Shown one piece after another: positions 8,783 through 16,351 of a stretch of 21,930 nt of DNA. The notes under the pieces were generated by a model. It saw only the letters and a list, made by a program, of their open reading frames with translations, did not search any database and was not told the origin of the DNA. Positions within the stretch are counted from its first letter, which is position 1, and every line of letters starts with the position of its first letter. Made by a program: the position numbers and the translations under genes. The DNA comes from an uncultured Porphyromonadaceae bacterium (GTDB lineage: Bacteria; Bacteroidota; Bacteroidia; Bacteroidales; Muribaculaceae). Where the stretch lies: NCBI GenBank assembly GCA_900541555.1, contig UQKE01000038.1, positions 1-21,930 on the forward strand, written 5' to 3'.

Positions 8783-9817
8783 ATGCGAGTGACGATTGTT
8801 GGGGGAAGCGGATTTATCGGAACGCGGCTGATCGACTTGTTGCGGCAGGAGGGCGTCGCGCTCGTGCCGCCGACGGCGAATGGCTCAGCGGAAGAGGAAG
8901 TTGAGATCCGAAACGTGGATTTGCTCCCAAGCCGCTTTTTCAACGACATCACGACAATCGGCGACGCGCGCCGGCAAGACGACATGGACCGCGCAATGGA
9001 GGGCACGGACATCGCGGTGCTGCTGGCTTCGGTGCATCACGACAACGTCCGCCCCGTGGAGCTTTACTATGAGACGAACGTGGGGGGGATGGAAACGACG
9101 CTGCGGGCGATGGAGCGGAACGGGGTGAAGCGGCTCGTGTTCTTCTCGTCGGTGGCCGTCTACGGGCTGAACAAGAAGAACCCTTCGGAGGAGCATCCGA
9201 CCGATCCGTTCAACCACTACGGGCGTTCGAAATGGCAAGCGGAAGAGATGTTGCAACGTTGGCACGCGACACATTCGGACTGGAACGTGAACATCGTGCG
9301 CCCCACCGTGATTTTCGGCGAACGCAACCGCGGCAACGTCTACAACTTGTTGCACCAAATCGCAAGCGGCAAGTTTCTGATGGTGGGCAAAGGCGACAAC
9401 CGCAAATCGATGGCCTACGTGGGCAACATCGTGGCGTTCGTGAAATTTCTCATCGAAAACCGCACGGAGGGCTACAATGTGTACAACTACGTGGACAAGC
9501 CCGACTTCACGATGAACGACCTCGTGGAGCACGTCGAAAAGGTACTCGGCAAGCACGTCCCGTCCACCCATTTCCCTTATTGGCTCGGCATGGCCGGCGG
9601 ACGGTGCTTCGACCTGCTGGCATGGCTGACGCGCCGCAAATTCACCATCAGCTCCGTGCGCGTCAAGAAATTTTGCGCCACCACGGAATTCGACTCGTCG
9701 AAAATGCTGTCGTCCGGATTCGTCCCACCCTACACGCTGGCCGAGGGATTGGCGCGAACGCTGGAATTCGAGTTTGTGCATCCGCGCACGGATTCCGTCA
9801 CGTTTCAAACAGAATAG
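8783..9817 (+). CDS. NAD-dependent epimerase/dehydratase family protein (extended SDR)
   Basis: A 344-residue extended SDR protein. GGSGFIG near residues 7-13 is the dinucleotide-binding loop, FFSSVAVYG near 121 supplies the catalytic serine region, and YGRSK supplies Y-x3-K. The C-terminal half, with KGDNRKSMAYVGNIV and YNYVDKPDF, is the substrate-binding part seen in UDP-sugar 4-epimerases and 4-reductases. It starts 7 nt after the GT26 stop, so it probably shares the polysaccharide transcript and makes or reduces a nucleotide sugar, perhaps the first sugar of the repeat unit. Its GC content is strikingly higher than anything upstream (roughly 60 % by eye against about 30 % in the GT26 gene). 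Exact reaction unknown: 4-epimerase, 4-reductase or dehydratase are all possible. Confidence 0.82.
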   Translation: MRVTIVGGSGFIGTRLIDLLRQEGVALVPPTANGSAEEEVEIRNVDLLPSRFFNDITTIGDARRQDDMDRAMEGTDIAVLLASVHHDNVRPVELYYETNVGGMETTLRAMERNGVKRLVFFSSVAVYGLNKKNPSEEHPTDPFNHYGRSKWQAEEMLQRWHATHSDWNVNIVRPTVIFGERNRGNVYNLLHQIASGKFLMVGKGDNRKSMAYVGNIVAFVKFLIENRTEGYNVYNYVDKPDFTMNDLVEHVEKVLGKHVPSTHFPYWLGMAGGRCFDLLAWLTRRKFTISSVRVKKFCATTEFDSSKMLSSGFVPPYTLAEGLARTLEFEFVHPRTDSVTFQTE

Positions 9818-9893
9818 CGAGGAAGAATGGATAAAGAAATGCAATTTTCCAACTCGCGGAAACGCCGCAAAACGGAGATTTCGGATTTTTCCT

Positions 9894-9901
9894 TAAATTT
9901 G
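9894..9901 (+). promoter_or_regulatory. Bacteroidetes-type -7 box upstream of argS
   Basis: TAAATTTG matches the TAnnTTTG -7 consensus used by the primary sigma factor of Bacteroidetes and is followed by GCACCGC, as often seen at such promoters. It lies 39 nt before the argS ATG. No good TTTG -33 element is visible at the expected distance, so this may be a moderate promoter. Confidence 0.55.
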
Positions 9902-9940
9902 CACCGCAAAAACAACGACTTAGAAAAGAGAAAATAGCCA

Positions 9941-11731
9941 ATGTCTATTGATAGCATCATTTCCCAAGCTGCGGCAGAAGCGTTGAAAGCGCTCTATGGA
10001 GCAGAATTCGACGCGGCGACAATCACGCCGCAAACCACAAAAAAAGAGTTTGAAGGCAACTTGACCATCGTCGTATTCCCCTTCTTGAAGATTTCGCGCA
10101 AATCGCCGGAAGCCACGGCTCAAGAAATAGGAGAATACATGCAGCAACATTGCGACGCCGTGCAGTCGTTCAACGTGATCAAAGGATTCCTGAACATCAC
10201 TATCGAACCGAAATTCTGGACCGGCGTGCTCAACCACATTGCCGCGACGCCCGACTACGGGTTTCGCGCCGCGACACCCGACAGTCCACTGGTGATGATC
10301 GAATATTCGTCGCCCAACACCAATAAGCCGCTCCACCTCGGACACGTGAGAAACAACTTGTTGGGCTTCAGCCTGTCGCGCATCTTGCAAGCCAACGGCA
10401 ACAAAGTCGTGAAAACAAACATCGTCAACGACCGCGGCATCCATATCTGCAAATCGATGCTCGCTTGGCAAAAATGGGGCAACGGAGCGACGCCCGAATC
10501 CACCGGCAAAAAAGGCGACCACCTAATCGGCGATTTCTACGTGGCTTTCGATAAGCACTACAAAGAAGAAGTGGCAGCCTTGGAAGCGAAAGGCATGAGC
10601 AAGGAGGAAGCCGAAGCCGCTTCGCCGCTGATGCAGGAAGCACGCGAAATGCTGCGCCGCTGGGAAGCCGGCGACGAAGAAGTGCGCAGCTTGTGGCGCA
10701 CGATGAACTCGTGGGTCTACGCCGGATTCGACGAAACCTACAAACGCCTCGGCGTCGATTTCGACAAAATATACTACGAAAGCGAAACATATCTCGAAGG
10801 CAAGAAAAAAGTGCTCGAAGGCTTGGAAAAAGGCATCATGTACAGAAAGCCCGACAATTCCGTATGGGCCGACCTGACAGCCGACGGGCTCGACCACAAA
10901 CTACTGTTGCGCTCCGACGGCACGTCGGTCTACATGACGCAAGACATCGGCACCGCCAAGCTACGCTATCAAGACTACCCCATCGACAAAATGATCTATG
11001 TGGTGGGCAACGAGCAAAACTACCATTTCCAAGTGCTTTCGCTCCTGCTCGACAAATTGGGCTTCAAATGGGGAAAAGACCTCGTGCATTTCTCCTATGG
11101 CATGGTGGAATTGCCCGAAGGGAAAATGAAATCGCGCGAAGGCACCGTTGTCGATGCCGACGACTTGATGGACGAAATGGTGGCGACGGCCAAAGAAATG
11201 TCGGCCGAATTGGGCAAACTCAACGATTGCACGAAAGAAGAGGCCGACCACATTTCCACCATCATCGGACTCGGCGCGCTGAAATACTTCATCCTGAAAG
11301 TAGATCCGCGCAAAAACATGACATTCAACCCGAAAGAATCAATCGACTTCAACGGCAACACAGGCTCGTTCATCCAATACACCTATGCCCGCATCCGCTC
11401 CGTGCTTCGCAAAGCCGATGCTGAGAAATTGTGCAGGACATTCGACGCCAACGCCGTCAAGCCCAACGAAAAAGAAATAGCATTAATCCAACGCCTTGCC
11501 GATTTCCCGTCGATTGTGGAAGAAGCCGGACAAAACTACAGCCCCGCGCTAATCGCCAACTATGCCTACGAATTGGTGAAAGAATACAACCAATTCTACC
11601 ACGACTACCGCATTCTTGGCGAAGAAAACCCCGACGTGCGGGCTTTCCGCCTGACACTGTCGGCCACGACAGCCGAAATCGTGCGCCGCAGCATGTGGCT
11701 GCTTGGCATCGAAGTGCCCGAACGGATGTAA
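9941..11731 (+). CDS. argS: Arginyl-tRNA synthetase
   Basis: A 596-residue class I aminoacyl-tRNA synthetase that charges tRNA-Arg with arginine. Order: an N-terminal tRNA-recognition domain (residues 1 to about 110, with FEGNLTIVVFP), the catalytic core with EYSSPNTNKPLHLGHVRNN (HIGH-type HLGH at 132-135) and NDRGIHICKSM, the KMSKS counterpart KMKSREGTVVDADDL starting at K395, and a C-terminal DALR anticodon-binding domain (about residues 475-596) ending WLLGIEVPERM. Length is normal for the family. A -7 box sits 39 nt upstream and about 120 nt separate it from the polysaccharide locus, so it is an independent housekeeping unit and a natural right border of that locus. No obvious terminator follows it. 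Confidence 0.97.
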   Translation: MSIDSIISQAAAEALKALYGAEFDAATITPQTTKKEFEGNLTIVVFPFLKISRKSPEATAQEIGEYMQQHCDAVQSFNVIKGFLNITIEPKFWTGVLNHIAATPDYGFRAATPDSPLVMIEYSSPNTNKPLHLGHVRNNLLGFSLSRILQANGNKVVKTNIVNDRGIHICKSMLAWQKWGNGATPESTGKKGDHLIGDFYVAFDKHYKEEVAALEAKGMSKEEAEAASPLMQEAREMLRRWEAGDEEVRSLWRTMNSWVYAGFDETYKRLGVDFDKIYYESETYLEGKKKVLEGLEKGIMYRKPDNSVWADLTADGLDHKLLLRSDGTSVYMTQDIGTAKLRYQDYPIDKMIYVVGNEQNYHFQVLSLLLDKLGFKWGKDLVHFSYGMVELPEGKMKSREGTVVDADDLMDEMVATAKEMSAELGKLNDCTKEEADHISTIIGLGALKYFILKVDPRKNMTFNPKESIDFNGNTGSFIQYTYARIRSVLRKADAEKLCRTFDANAVKPNEKEIALIQRLADFPSIVEEAGQNYSPALIANYAYELVKEYNQFYHDYRILGEENPDVRAFRLTLSATTAEIVRRSMWLLGIEVPERM

Positions 11732-11739
11732 TATGCACG

Positions 11740-11772
11740 TTTAGTAATAATTAACTACACGAATGAACTTTG
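11740..11772 (+). promoter_or_regulatory. Possible promoter of the BAX-inhibitor-1 gene
   Basis: TTTA at 11740-11743, a 21-nt spacer, and GAACTTTG at 11765-11772 match the Bacteroidetes TTTG-N19-21-TAnnTTTG layout with one mismatch in each box. It lies about 53 nt before the start codon. Weak but well spaced; transcription might instead continue from argS. Confidence 0.35.
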
Positions 11773-11773
11773 C

Positions 11774-11795
11774 GAAGATAATTTGCGTTATCTTC
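11774..11795 (+). promoter_or_regulatory. Perfect inverted repeat in the leader of the BAX-inhibitor-1 gene
   Basis: GAAGATAA, a 6-nt centre TTTGCG, and TTATCTTC form a perfect 8-bp inverted repeat 30 nt before the start codon. No T-run follows, so it is not a standard terminator for argS. It directly follows the candidate -7 box, so it could be an operator or a 5' leader hairpin. Function inferred only from position. Confidence 0.5.
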
Positions 11796-11825
11796 ACAAC
11801 AACAAAACAACAAACATAAACAAAA

Positions 11826-12533
11826 ATGGAAAATTACAACAACTACGGATATGGCCCGCAAAGCATGACCATGGCGCAAAGCGTCACGAAAGTGATGCGC
11901 GGCGTATATCTGAGAATGTGCGCGGCATTGGTTGTCACAGCTCTTACAGCATTATTCGTTGCCGCCGATGGTTCATTAGTCTACATGATGGCCACCAATC
12001 GCATCTTGTTTTGGGGACTCATCATCGCCGAATTTGGCATTGTCTTCGCATTGAGCGGCGCGTTGCACAAGATGAGCGCAGGGGTAGCCTCACTGCTGTT
12101 CTATGCTTATGCCGTGCTCAACGGCATTGTGTTCTCAATGCTGTTCTATGTGTTCGACATCGCGTCGCTGGCGCAAACATTCTTCATCACAGCCGGCGTG
12201 TTCGGAGCAATGACCGTCTACGGATATTTTACCAAAAGCGATCTTTCCAAGATAGGATCGATACTCGTCATGGCGCTTTTCGGACTGATCATTTGCATCA
12301 TCGTCAACATCTTCCTCAAAAGCAGCGGCCTTGATTGGATCATCAGCTTCGCAGGCGTGGCAATCTTTATCGGCTTGACTGCATGGGACACGCAGAAAAT
12401 CAAGCAAATGATTGCATACGACGGCGGCGCAAACACGGGGAAAATTGCGACCCTCGGAGCATTAAGCTTGTATCTGGATTTTATCAACTTGTTCCTCTAC
12501 TTGCTTCGCTTCTTCGGCGGAAGCCGCGATTAA
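11826..12533 (+). CDS. BAX inhibitor-1 (BI-1/YccA) family membrane protein
   Basis: A 235-residue integral membrane protein with about seven hydrophobic helices after a polar, tyrosine/asparagine-rich N-terminus of about 20 residues. The family signature is at the C-terminal end: GLTAWDTQKIKQ (D188) and LYLDFINLFLYLLRFFG (D218). These two aspartates correspond to the di-aspartyl pH-sensing pair described for the bacterial homologue YetJ, a calcium-leak channel. Bacterial relatives include E. coli YccA, which binds the FtsH protease. It sits in the inner membrane; the physiological role here is unknown. It stands alone, with a leader inverted repeat before it and a terminator after it, so it is probably monocistronic. 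Confidence 0.92.
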   Translation: MENYNNYGYGPQSMTMAQSVTKVMRGVYLRMCAALVVTALTALFVAADGSLVYMMATNRILFWGLIIAEFGIVFALSGALHKMSAGVASLLFYAYAVLNGIVFSMLFYVFDIASLAQTFFITAGVFGAMTVYGYFTKSDLSKIGSILVMALFGLIICIIVNIFLKSSGLDWIISFAGVAIFIGLTAWDTQKIKQMIAYDGGANTGKIATLGALSLYLDFINLFLYLLRFFGGSRD

Positions 12534-12562
12534 CGCCCCCAAACGTTCAAAAACGAACTCGA

Positions 12563-12600
12563 CAGGTTTTGCAATAAAATGCAAAGCCTGTTTTGCTTTT
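12563..12600 (+). terminator. Rho-independent terminator after the BI-1 family gene
   Basis: An 11-bp stem (CAGGTTTTGCA at 12563-12573 with TGCAAAGCCTG at 12580-12590, one T-G wobble) and a 6-nt loop are followed by TTTTGCTTTT. It begins 29 nt after the stop codon. Confidence 0.85.
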
Positions 12601-12689
12601 ATGAGAATGCCGTTCCCGTCATAAAATCAAGGGAATATGAACAATTCCATTGCCCAAATGTTTTAATGACATAACTAATATAAAAAATC

Positions 12690-13865
12690 ATGAAGAAAAT
12701 CTTTATCATGTTGCTTGCAGCAAGCACCATCACCGTTGCAAGCGCGAAAGACGCACTAACCGGAACAAAATTCACCGACAATTGGTCGATAGGCCTGCAT
12801 GCCGGCGTAACGCAACCCTTGGCGCATCCCTACTCAATCGGCGACAATATCCGCCCGATAGTCGGTGTCGAACTATACAAGCAATTCACCCCCGTATTCA
12901 AAACCGGCATCGAAGCCGATTTCGGCATCAACACGACCGGAATTTACGGCGTTCGCGGCGTCCGGACCGCATTCGACCATTCCAACGTGTCCTTGCTTGG
13001 AGGTCTTAACCTGATGAATCTTTTCGGCGGTTACAACGGTTCTCCCCGCCTGTTTGAAATCGAAGCCATCGGAGGCATCGGATGGGGTCACGTCTACGGC
13101 ACTTACGACGTCGACGGATACGACACCAATTTCATGACGACAAAATTCGGAGTGAATTTCAATTTCAACCTTGGAAAAGAAAAAGCTTGGACGCTCGCCG
13201 TCCGTCCTGCAATCGTGTACGACATTGAAGGACGCGACTCGTACAACAATCAAGTGCAATTTTCTTCCAACCACGCGAATGTAGAACTTACGGCAGGCAT
13301 AACCTACCACTTCAAAACGAGCAACGGAACTCACCATTTCACCTACGAACGCCTTTACGATTATGACGAAGTGGCCGACTTGAACAAAAACATCAATCGC
13401 CTGCGCAAACAAGCCGATCGCGAGAAAAACAAAGCGCTTGCCGCCGAAGAGCGCGTGCGCCAGCTCAAAGAAGAAGTGCGCGACTTGAAAAATCGCGAGC
13501 CTGAAACCGTGCGCGTTGTGGAAACTGTCACAGAAGAAAGCCGCACGCTCGAATCGGTCGTGACATTCCGTCAAGGACGCACCAGCGTCGACGCTTCCCA
13601 ACTGCCCAACGTTGAGCGCATCGCAACCTATCTCAACAACCACAAAGACGCAACCGTTGTGATTCGCGGTTACGCTTCGCCGGAAGGCAGCAAAGAAGTG
13701 AACGAACGCATTGCCCGCCAACGTGCAGAAGCCGTAAAAGACGTATTGATGAAACGATACAGAATCAACGAACGGCGCATCACGGCAGAAGGACAAGGCG
13801 TGGGCGACATGTTCTCCGAACCGGATTGGAACCGTGTCAGCATTTGCACCATCGTCGACGAATAA
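12690..13865 (+). CDS. OmpA-family outer-membrane protein with coiled coil
   Basis: A 391-residue exported protein. Residues 1-19 are a signal peptide (MKKIFIMLLAAS..., cleavage expected after ASA). Residues about 25-215 are rich in alternating aromatic/glycine segments (NWSIGLHAGV, GGIGWGHVYGTY, TAGITYHF) consistent with an OmpA-like eight-stranded barrel. Residues about 227-270 form a charged heptad-type coiled coil. Residues about 288-391 are an OmpA C-terminal domain, with VVIRGYASPEGSKEVNERIARQRAEAV and ITAEGQGVGD, expected to bind peptidoglycan in the periplasm. It probably ties the outer membrane to the cell wall, with the coiled coil spanning part of the periplasm. It is flanked by terminators on both sides, so it is transcribed alone; I see no clear TAnnTTTG box upstream. 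Confidence 0.92.
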   Translation: MKKIFIMLLAASTITVASAKDALTGTKFTDNWSIGLHAGVTQPLAHPYSIGDNIRPIVGVELYKQFTPVFKTGIEADFGINTTGIYGVRGVRTAFDHSNVSLLGGLNLMNLFGGYNGSPRLFEIEAIGGIGWGHVYGTYDVDGYDTNFMTTKFGVNFNFNLGKEKAWTLAVRPAIVYDIEGRDSYNNQVQFSSNHANVELTAGITYHFKTSNGTHHFTYERLYDYDEVADLNKNINRLRKQADREKNKALAAEERVRQLKEEVRDLKNREPETVRVVETVTEESRTLESVVTFRQGRTSVDASQLPNVERIATYLNNHKDATVVIRGYASPEGSKEVNERIARQRAEAVKDVLMKRYRINERRITAEGQGVGDMFSEPDWNRVSICTIVDE

Positions 13866-13885
13866 AACGCTCTCTCATCATACAG

Positions 13886-13917
13886 AAAAAGCTGTGGGAA
13901 AACCACAGCTTTTTTTA
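13886..13917 (+). terminator. Rho-independent terminator after the OmpA-family gene
   Basis: AAAAAGCTGTGG at 13886-13897 pairs perfectly with CCACAGCTTTTT at 13903-13914 around a 5-nt loop. A seven-T run ends the structure at 13917. It starts 20 nt after the stop codon. A/T symmetry suggests it could also act on transcripts arriving from the right. Confidence 0.95.
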
Positions 13918-13957
13918 TTATCCATCCAAATGCCTTTATAGTCCTTCGTTTTTTAGT

Positions 13958-14413
13958 GGGGGGGGGCCTATCCGTGCTCCGCGCGACAGAGGAATACATT
14001 GCCGGTAGCGGTCTGTGGTTGAGAGTAGAGCAGTGAATCTGTGAAGTTAGGCAAACACGCAATGTCCTCCCCTGTTCACGTGCGCAGCACGTTAATAGGG
14101 GAGAAAGTTTTTCCGCAGGAAAAACAGAGGGGTTCAGTAATGGTCTATGGTTGAGAGTTTAGGGTTGAGTTGTACATAACCGTGCATTTTCCGATCTCTC
14201 AACTCTCATCCCTCAACTGAACAAAGCCGCTTTGCGGCTGATGGGTCACAACCCCTTCGGTTCGCAAGCGAGCCACTTCCCCTATCCGCGCTCCGCGCGG
14301 CAGAGGAAGACATTTGCAGTAGCAATTGATGGATTAGAATTGCAACTTTTCTATTTCGTGTTTTATGGATTTGCGTATGCGTCAAAGGCTGAAATGTAGC
14401 AATGTCCTCCTCT
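13958..14413. repeat. Gene-free mosaic of small hairpins and repeated motifs
   Basis: No credible gene lies between the OmpA terminator and dedA. The stretch holds a G9 tract (13958-13966) and a string of compact hairpins: ACGTGC-gca-GCACGT (14078-14092), GTTTTTCC-gca-GGAAAAAC (14107-14125), AGCCGC-ttt-GCGGCT (14225-14239), GGTTCGC-aa-GCGAGCC (14259-14274, one wobble) and CCGCGC-tcc-GCGCGG (14286-14300). A decayed copy of the last is at about 13972-13986. CTCCCCT / AGGGGAG (14067-14073 and 14097-14103) forms an outer stem around the first. The motif CTATCC, hairpin, AGAGGAA.ACATT.GC occurs at 13968-14002 and 14283-14317. GGTCT.TGGTTGAGAGT occurs at 14010-14027 and 14142-14159. This looks like nested palindromic repeats, not coding DNA. 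Confidence 0.75.
14149..14218. repeat. Imperfect inverted repeat of GTTGAG motifs
   Basis: GGTTGAGAGTTTAGGGTTGAG (14149-14169) is matched at 16 of 21 positions by the reverse complement of the stretch 14198-14218, which reads CTCAACTCTCATCCCTCAACT. The 28-nt centre is unrelated. It lies inside the hairpin mosaic and may fold or be a remnant of a duplicated, inverted repeat. Confidence 0.55.
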
Positions 14414-15055
14414 CTATCCCTTCGCCCGACGGCGGCGCACATAGCGCCTCGCCGCATAACCGGCAAGCAAAACAAAAAGCAAGGCGAAAAAAACGACATT
14501 GGCCTGCATGCCATATTTCTCCAACGCCGGCGCAATTTCGTCCTCCGGAAGCAAATACGACAAGTAATACCCCGCTCCCACCAGCAACGAGTTCCAAATG
14601 GCCGAACCCGCCGCCGTGTAAAAGACAAATGCGCCAAAATTCATCCGTGCAAGTCCGGCAGGAATCGATATGAACTGACGGCCGGCAGGAAGCAAGCGGC
14701 CTATAAACGTCGATATGTTGCCTCGCTTGCGAAACAAATTCTCGGCATATTCCAATTTCTTCCCGCTTAGGAACATCAGCCGCCCCCACCGCGAATCGGC
14801 GAAGCGATAGATCAACGGACGGCCGATCCACAACGACAAATAATAATTGACGATAGCCCCCGCTATCGAGCCTAATGTAGAAACGACAATCAGCACCGCA
14901 GCGTCCATCTCGCCATTTGCCGCCTTATAGGCTGCCGGCGTGACAATCAATTCCGCAGGAAGCGGAACGACGGAATTTTCCAGCAACATCAACAAGAACA
15001 CCACGCCATAGCTCAAATGGTCGAGCGCCCAAGCTATCAGCCCTGCAAGTTCCAT
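14414..15055 (-). CDS. DedA family membrane protein
   Basis: A 213-residue inner-membrane protein of the DedA / SNARE-associated (PF09335-type) family. An N-terminal re-entrant region carries LENSVVPLPAELIVTPAA (E and P residues conserved in DedA), and FIGRLLPAGRQFISIPAG near residue 115 is the family's F-x-G-R-x3-P-x2-R hallmark. Further hydrophobic helices and a very basic C-terminal tail follow. DedA proteins are implicated in membrane lipid homeostasis, recently as flippases recycling undecaprenyl phosphate or phosphatidylethanolamine. Its ATG directly abuts the stop codon of the upstream CNNM-like gene, so it is the last gene of the operon. The stop codon lies exactly at the edge of the hairpin mosaic and no clean terminator is visible beyond it. 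Confidence 0.92.
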   Translation of the reverse strand: MELAGLIAWALDHLSYGVVFLLMLLENSVVPLPAELIVTPAAYKAANGEMDAAVLIVVSTLGSIAGAIVNYYLSLWIGRPLIYRFADSRWGRLMFLSGKKLEYAENLFRKRGNISTFIGRLLPAGRQFISIPAGLARMNFGAFVFYTAAGSAIWNSLLVGAGYYLSYLLPEDEIAPALEKYGMQANVVFFALLFVLLAGYAARRYVRRRRAKG

Positions 15056-16348
15056 TTATTCCGGATTTCCCTCTTCTTTGCGAACAACAAGCAGCTTGTC
15101 GATTCTTACGCCATCCATGTCGACAACCTCAAATCGGAACATTTTCCATTCCACCGTATCGCCGCAATCAGGGATGCGGCCGAGCAATTTCAATATCAAT
15201 CCGCTCACCGTGGCAAACGACGAACATTCATCGCGCAAATCGTCGACATCGAAATAATGGAGAAAATCGTAGATCGCACACTGTCCGTCGACAAGCCAGC
15301 TTTGCTTGTCCTCGCGCTCCGTGATTTCCGCTTGCGCGCCGGCAACGCCAAGCTGCCCGACCAAACCTTCAAGAATGTCGCGCAAAGCAATGACACCCTG
15401 ACATGCGCCAAATTCGTCAAACACCAAAGCCGAGCTTGCCCCGTCGGCTTTCATCCGTTCCAAAGCAGTATAAACGCTCATGTTTTCATGGAATGCCGTC
15501 GGAGGCGCGCAAATTTCCCTTAACGACAAGTCGGGGTCGTCGAGGCGCAACACCAAGTCTTTCAACCGAACGACTCCGATAATATTGTCGAGCGACTTGT
15601 CGACTACCGGATACAATTGGCACAATCGCGACGACAGCACCTTTTTCACCTCGTCGGCATTCATCGACACGTCGAGCGTCACCAAATCCGCGCGATGAGT
15701 CATCAGCATTTCCACCGTCATGTCGCCCATCAAAAAGACGCGCTCCACAATGTCCTGTTCCACGTCGAGCACTGCGCCGTCGGCCTTGCCCTCTTCCACA
15801 ATCGTGCGAATCTCCTGCTCTGTCACTTTCGAATCCTCATCTTTCAGGCCGAACAAACGGAATATGAAAGCCGTGCTTTTGGCAAGCACCCAAACGAAAG
15901 GAGAAGCGATAACCGACAGATAGTACATCGGGCGCGCCACAGCCTTCGACACCTTCTCCGCCGCGCTCATTCCAATGCGCTTCGGGAACAGCTCGCCAAA
16001 TATCAGCGTCAAATACGTGACAACCGTGACAATCGCGATTTGCGCCGTTTCATCGGCATAACGCGGCGATATTCCGCACGTGCTCTCCAAGAAAGCGGCA
16101 AAATCGTCGCTCAGCTTCGCGCCAGAATAAATACCCGTCAATATGCCTATCAGCGTAATGCCTATCTGAATGGTCGACAAGAAACGATCCGGTTCATTGG
16201 ACAACTTCAATGCAGTCCGCGCCGCGCGGTTTCCTTTTTTCCCATCAGCAGCCAAACTTGATTTTCGTGCCGAAATCACGGCTATCTCCGACATCGCAAA
16301 AATGCCGTTAAGCACGATTAAAAGCAATATGATCAGTATCTCTGCCAT
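15056..16348 (-). CDS. CNNM/CorC-type transporter: DUF21, CBS pair, CorC_HlyC domains
   Basis: A 430-residue membrane protein with the standard three-part layout of the family often mislabelled hemolysin. Residues 1 to about 190 are the CNNM (DUF21) membrane domain with NGIFAMSEIAVISARK and FGELFPKRIGM. Residues about 205-335 are a pair of CBS domains (MLMTHRADLVTLD, YPVVDKSLDNIIGVVRLKDL, ALVFDEFGACQGVIALRDILE), likely to bind adenine nucleotides. Residues about 345-425 are a CorC_HlyC domain (DGQCAIYDFLHYFDVDDL, GRIPDCGDTVEW). Bacterial homologues are magnesium exporters or Mg/Co-resistance proteins. The gene starts 3 nt after the thioredoxin stop and is immediately followed by dedA, so it is translated within the operon. 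The transported ion is inferred from the family. Confidence 0.92.
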   Translation of the reverse strand: MAEILIILLLIVLNGIFAMSEIAVISARKSSLAADGKKGNRAARTALKLSNEPDRFLSTIQIGITLIGILTGIYSGAKLSDDFAAFLESTCGISPRYADETAQIAIVTVVTYLTLIFGELFPKRIGMSAAEKVSKAVARPMYYLSVIASPFVWVLAKSTAFIFRLFGLKDEDSKVTEQEIRTIVEEGKADGAVLDVEQDIVERVFLMGDMTVEMLMTHRADLVTLDVSMNADEVKKVLSSRLCQLYPVVDKSLDNIIGVVRLKDLVLRLDDPDLSLREICAPPTAFHENMSVYTALERMKADGASSALVFDEFGACQGVIALRDILEGLVGQLGVAGAQAEITEREDKQSWLVDGQCAIYDFLHYFDVDDLRDECSSFATVSGLILKLLGRIPDCGDTVEWKMFRFEVVDMDGVRIDKLLVVRKEEGNPE

Positions 16349-16351
16349 TGA

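Noticed and set aside
8885..9844. 319-codon minus-strand frame opposite the SDR gene
   Set aside because: His/Arg/Val-rich translation without motifs, antisense to a well-supported SDR; a shadow of GC-rich coding sequence.
9818..9940. Terminator at the end of the polysaccharide locus
   Set aside because: No stem followed by a T-run is visible between the SDR gene and argS; only the -7 box of argS is convincing.
12873..13796. 307-codon minus-strand frame opposite the OmpA-family gene
   Set aside because: Antisense shadow: the opposite strand has a signal peptide, coiled coil and OmpA domain.
13958..14413. Remnant of an IS element or a small RNA gene
   Set aside because: No transposase fragment was found in any frame and no promoter-terminator pair defines a transcript; only hairpin repeats are supported.
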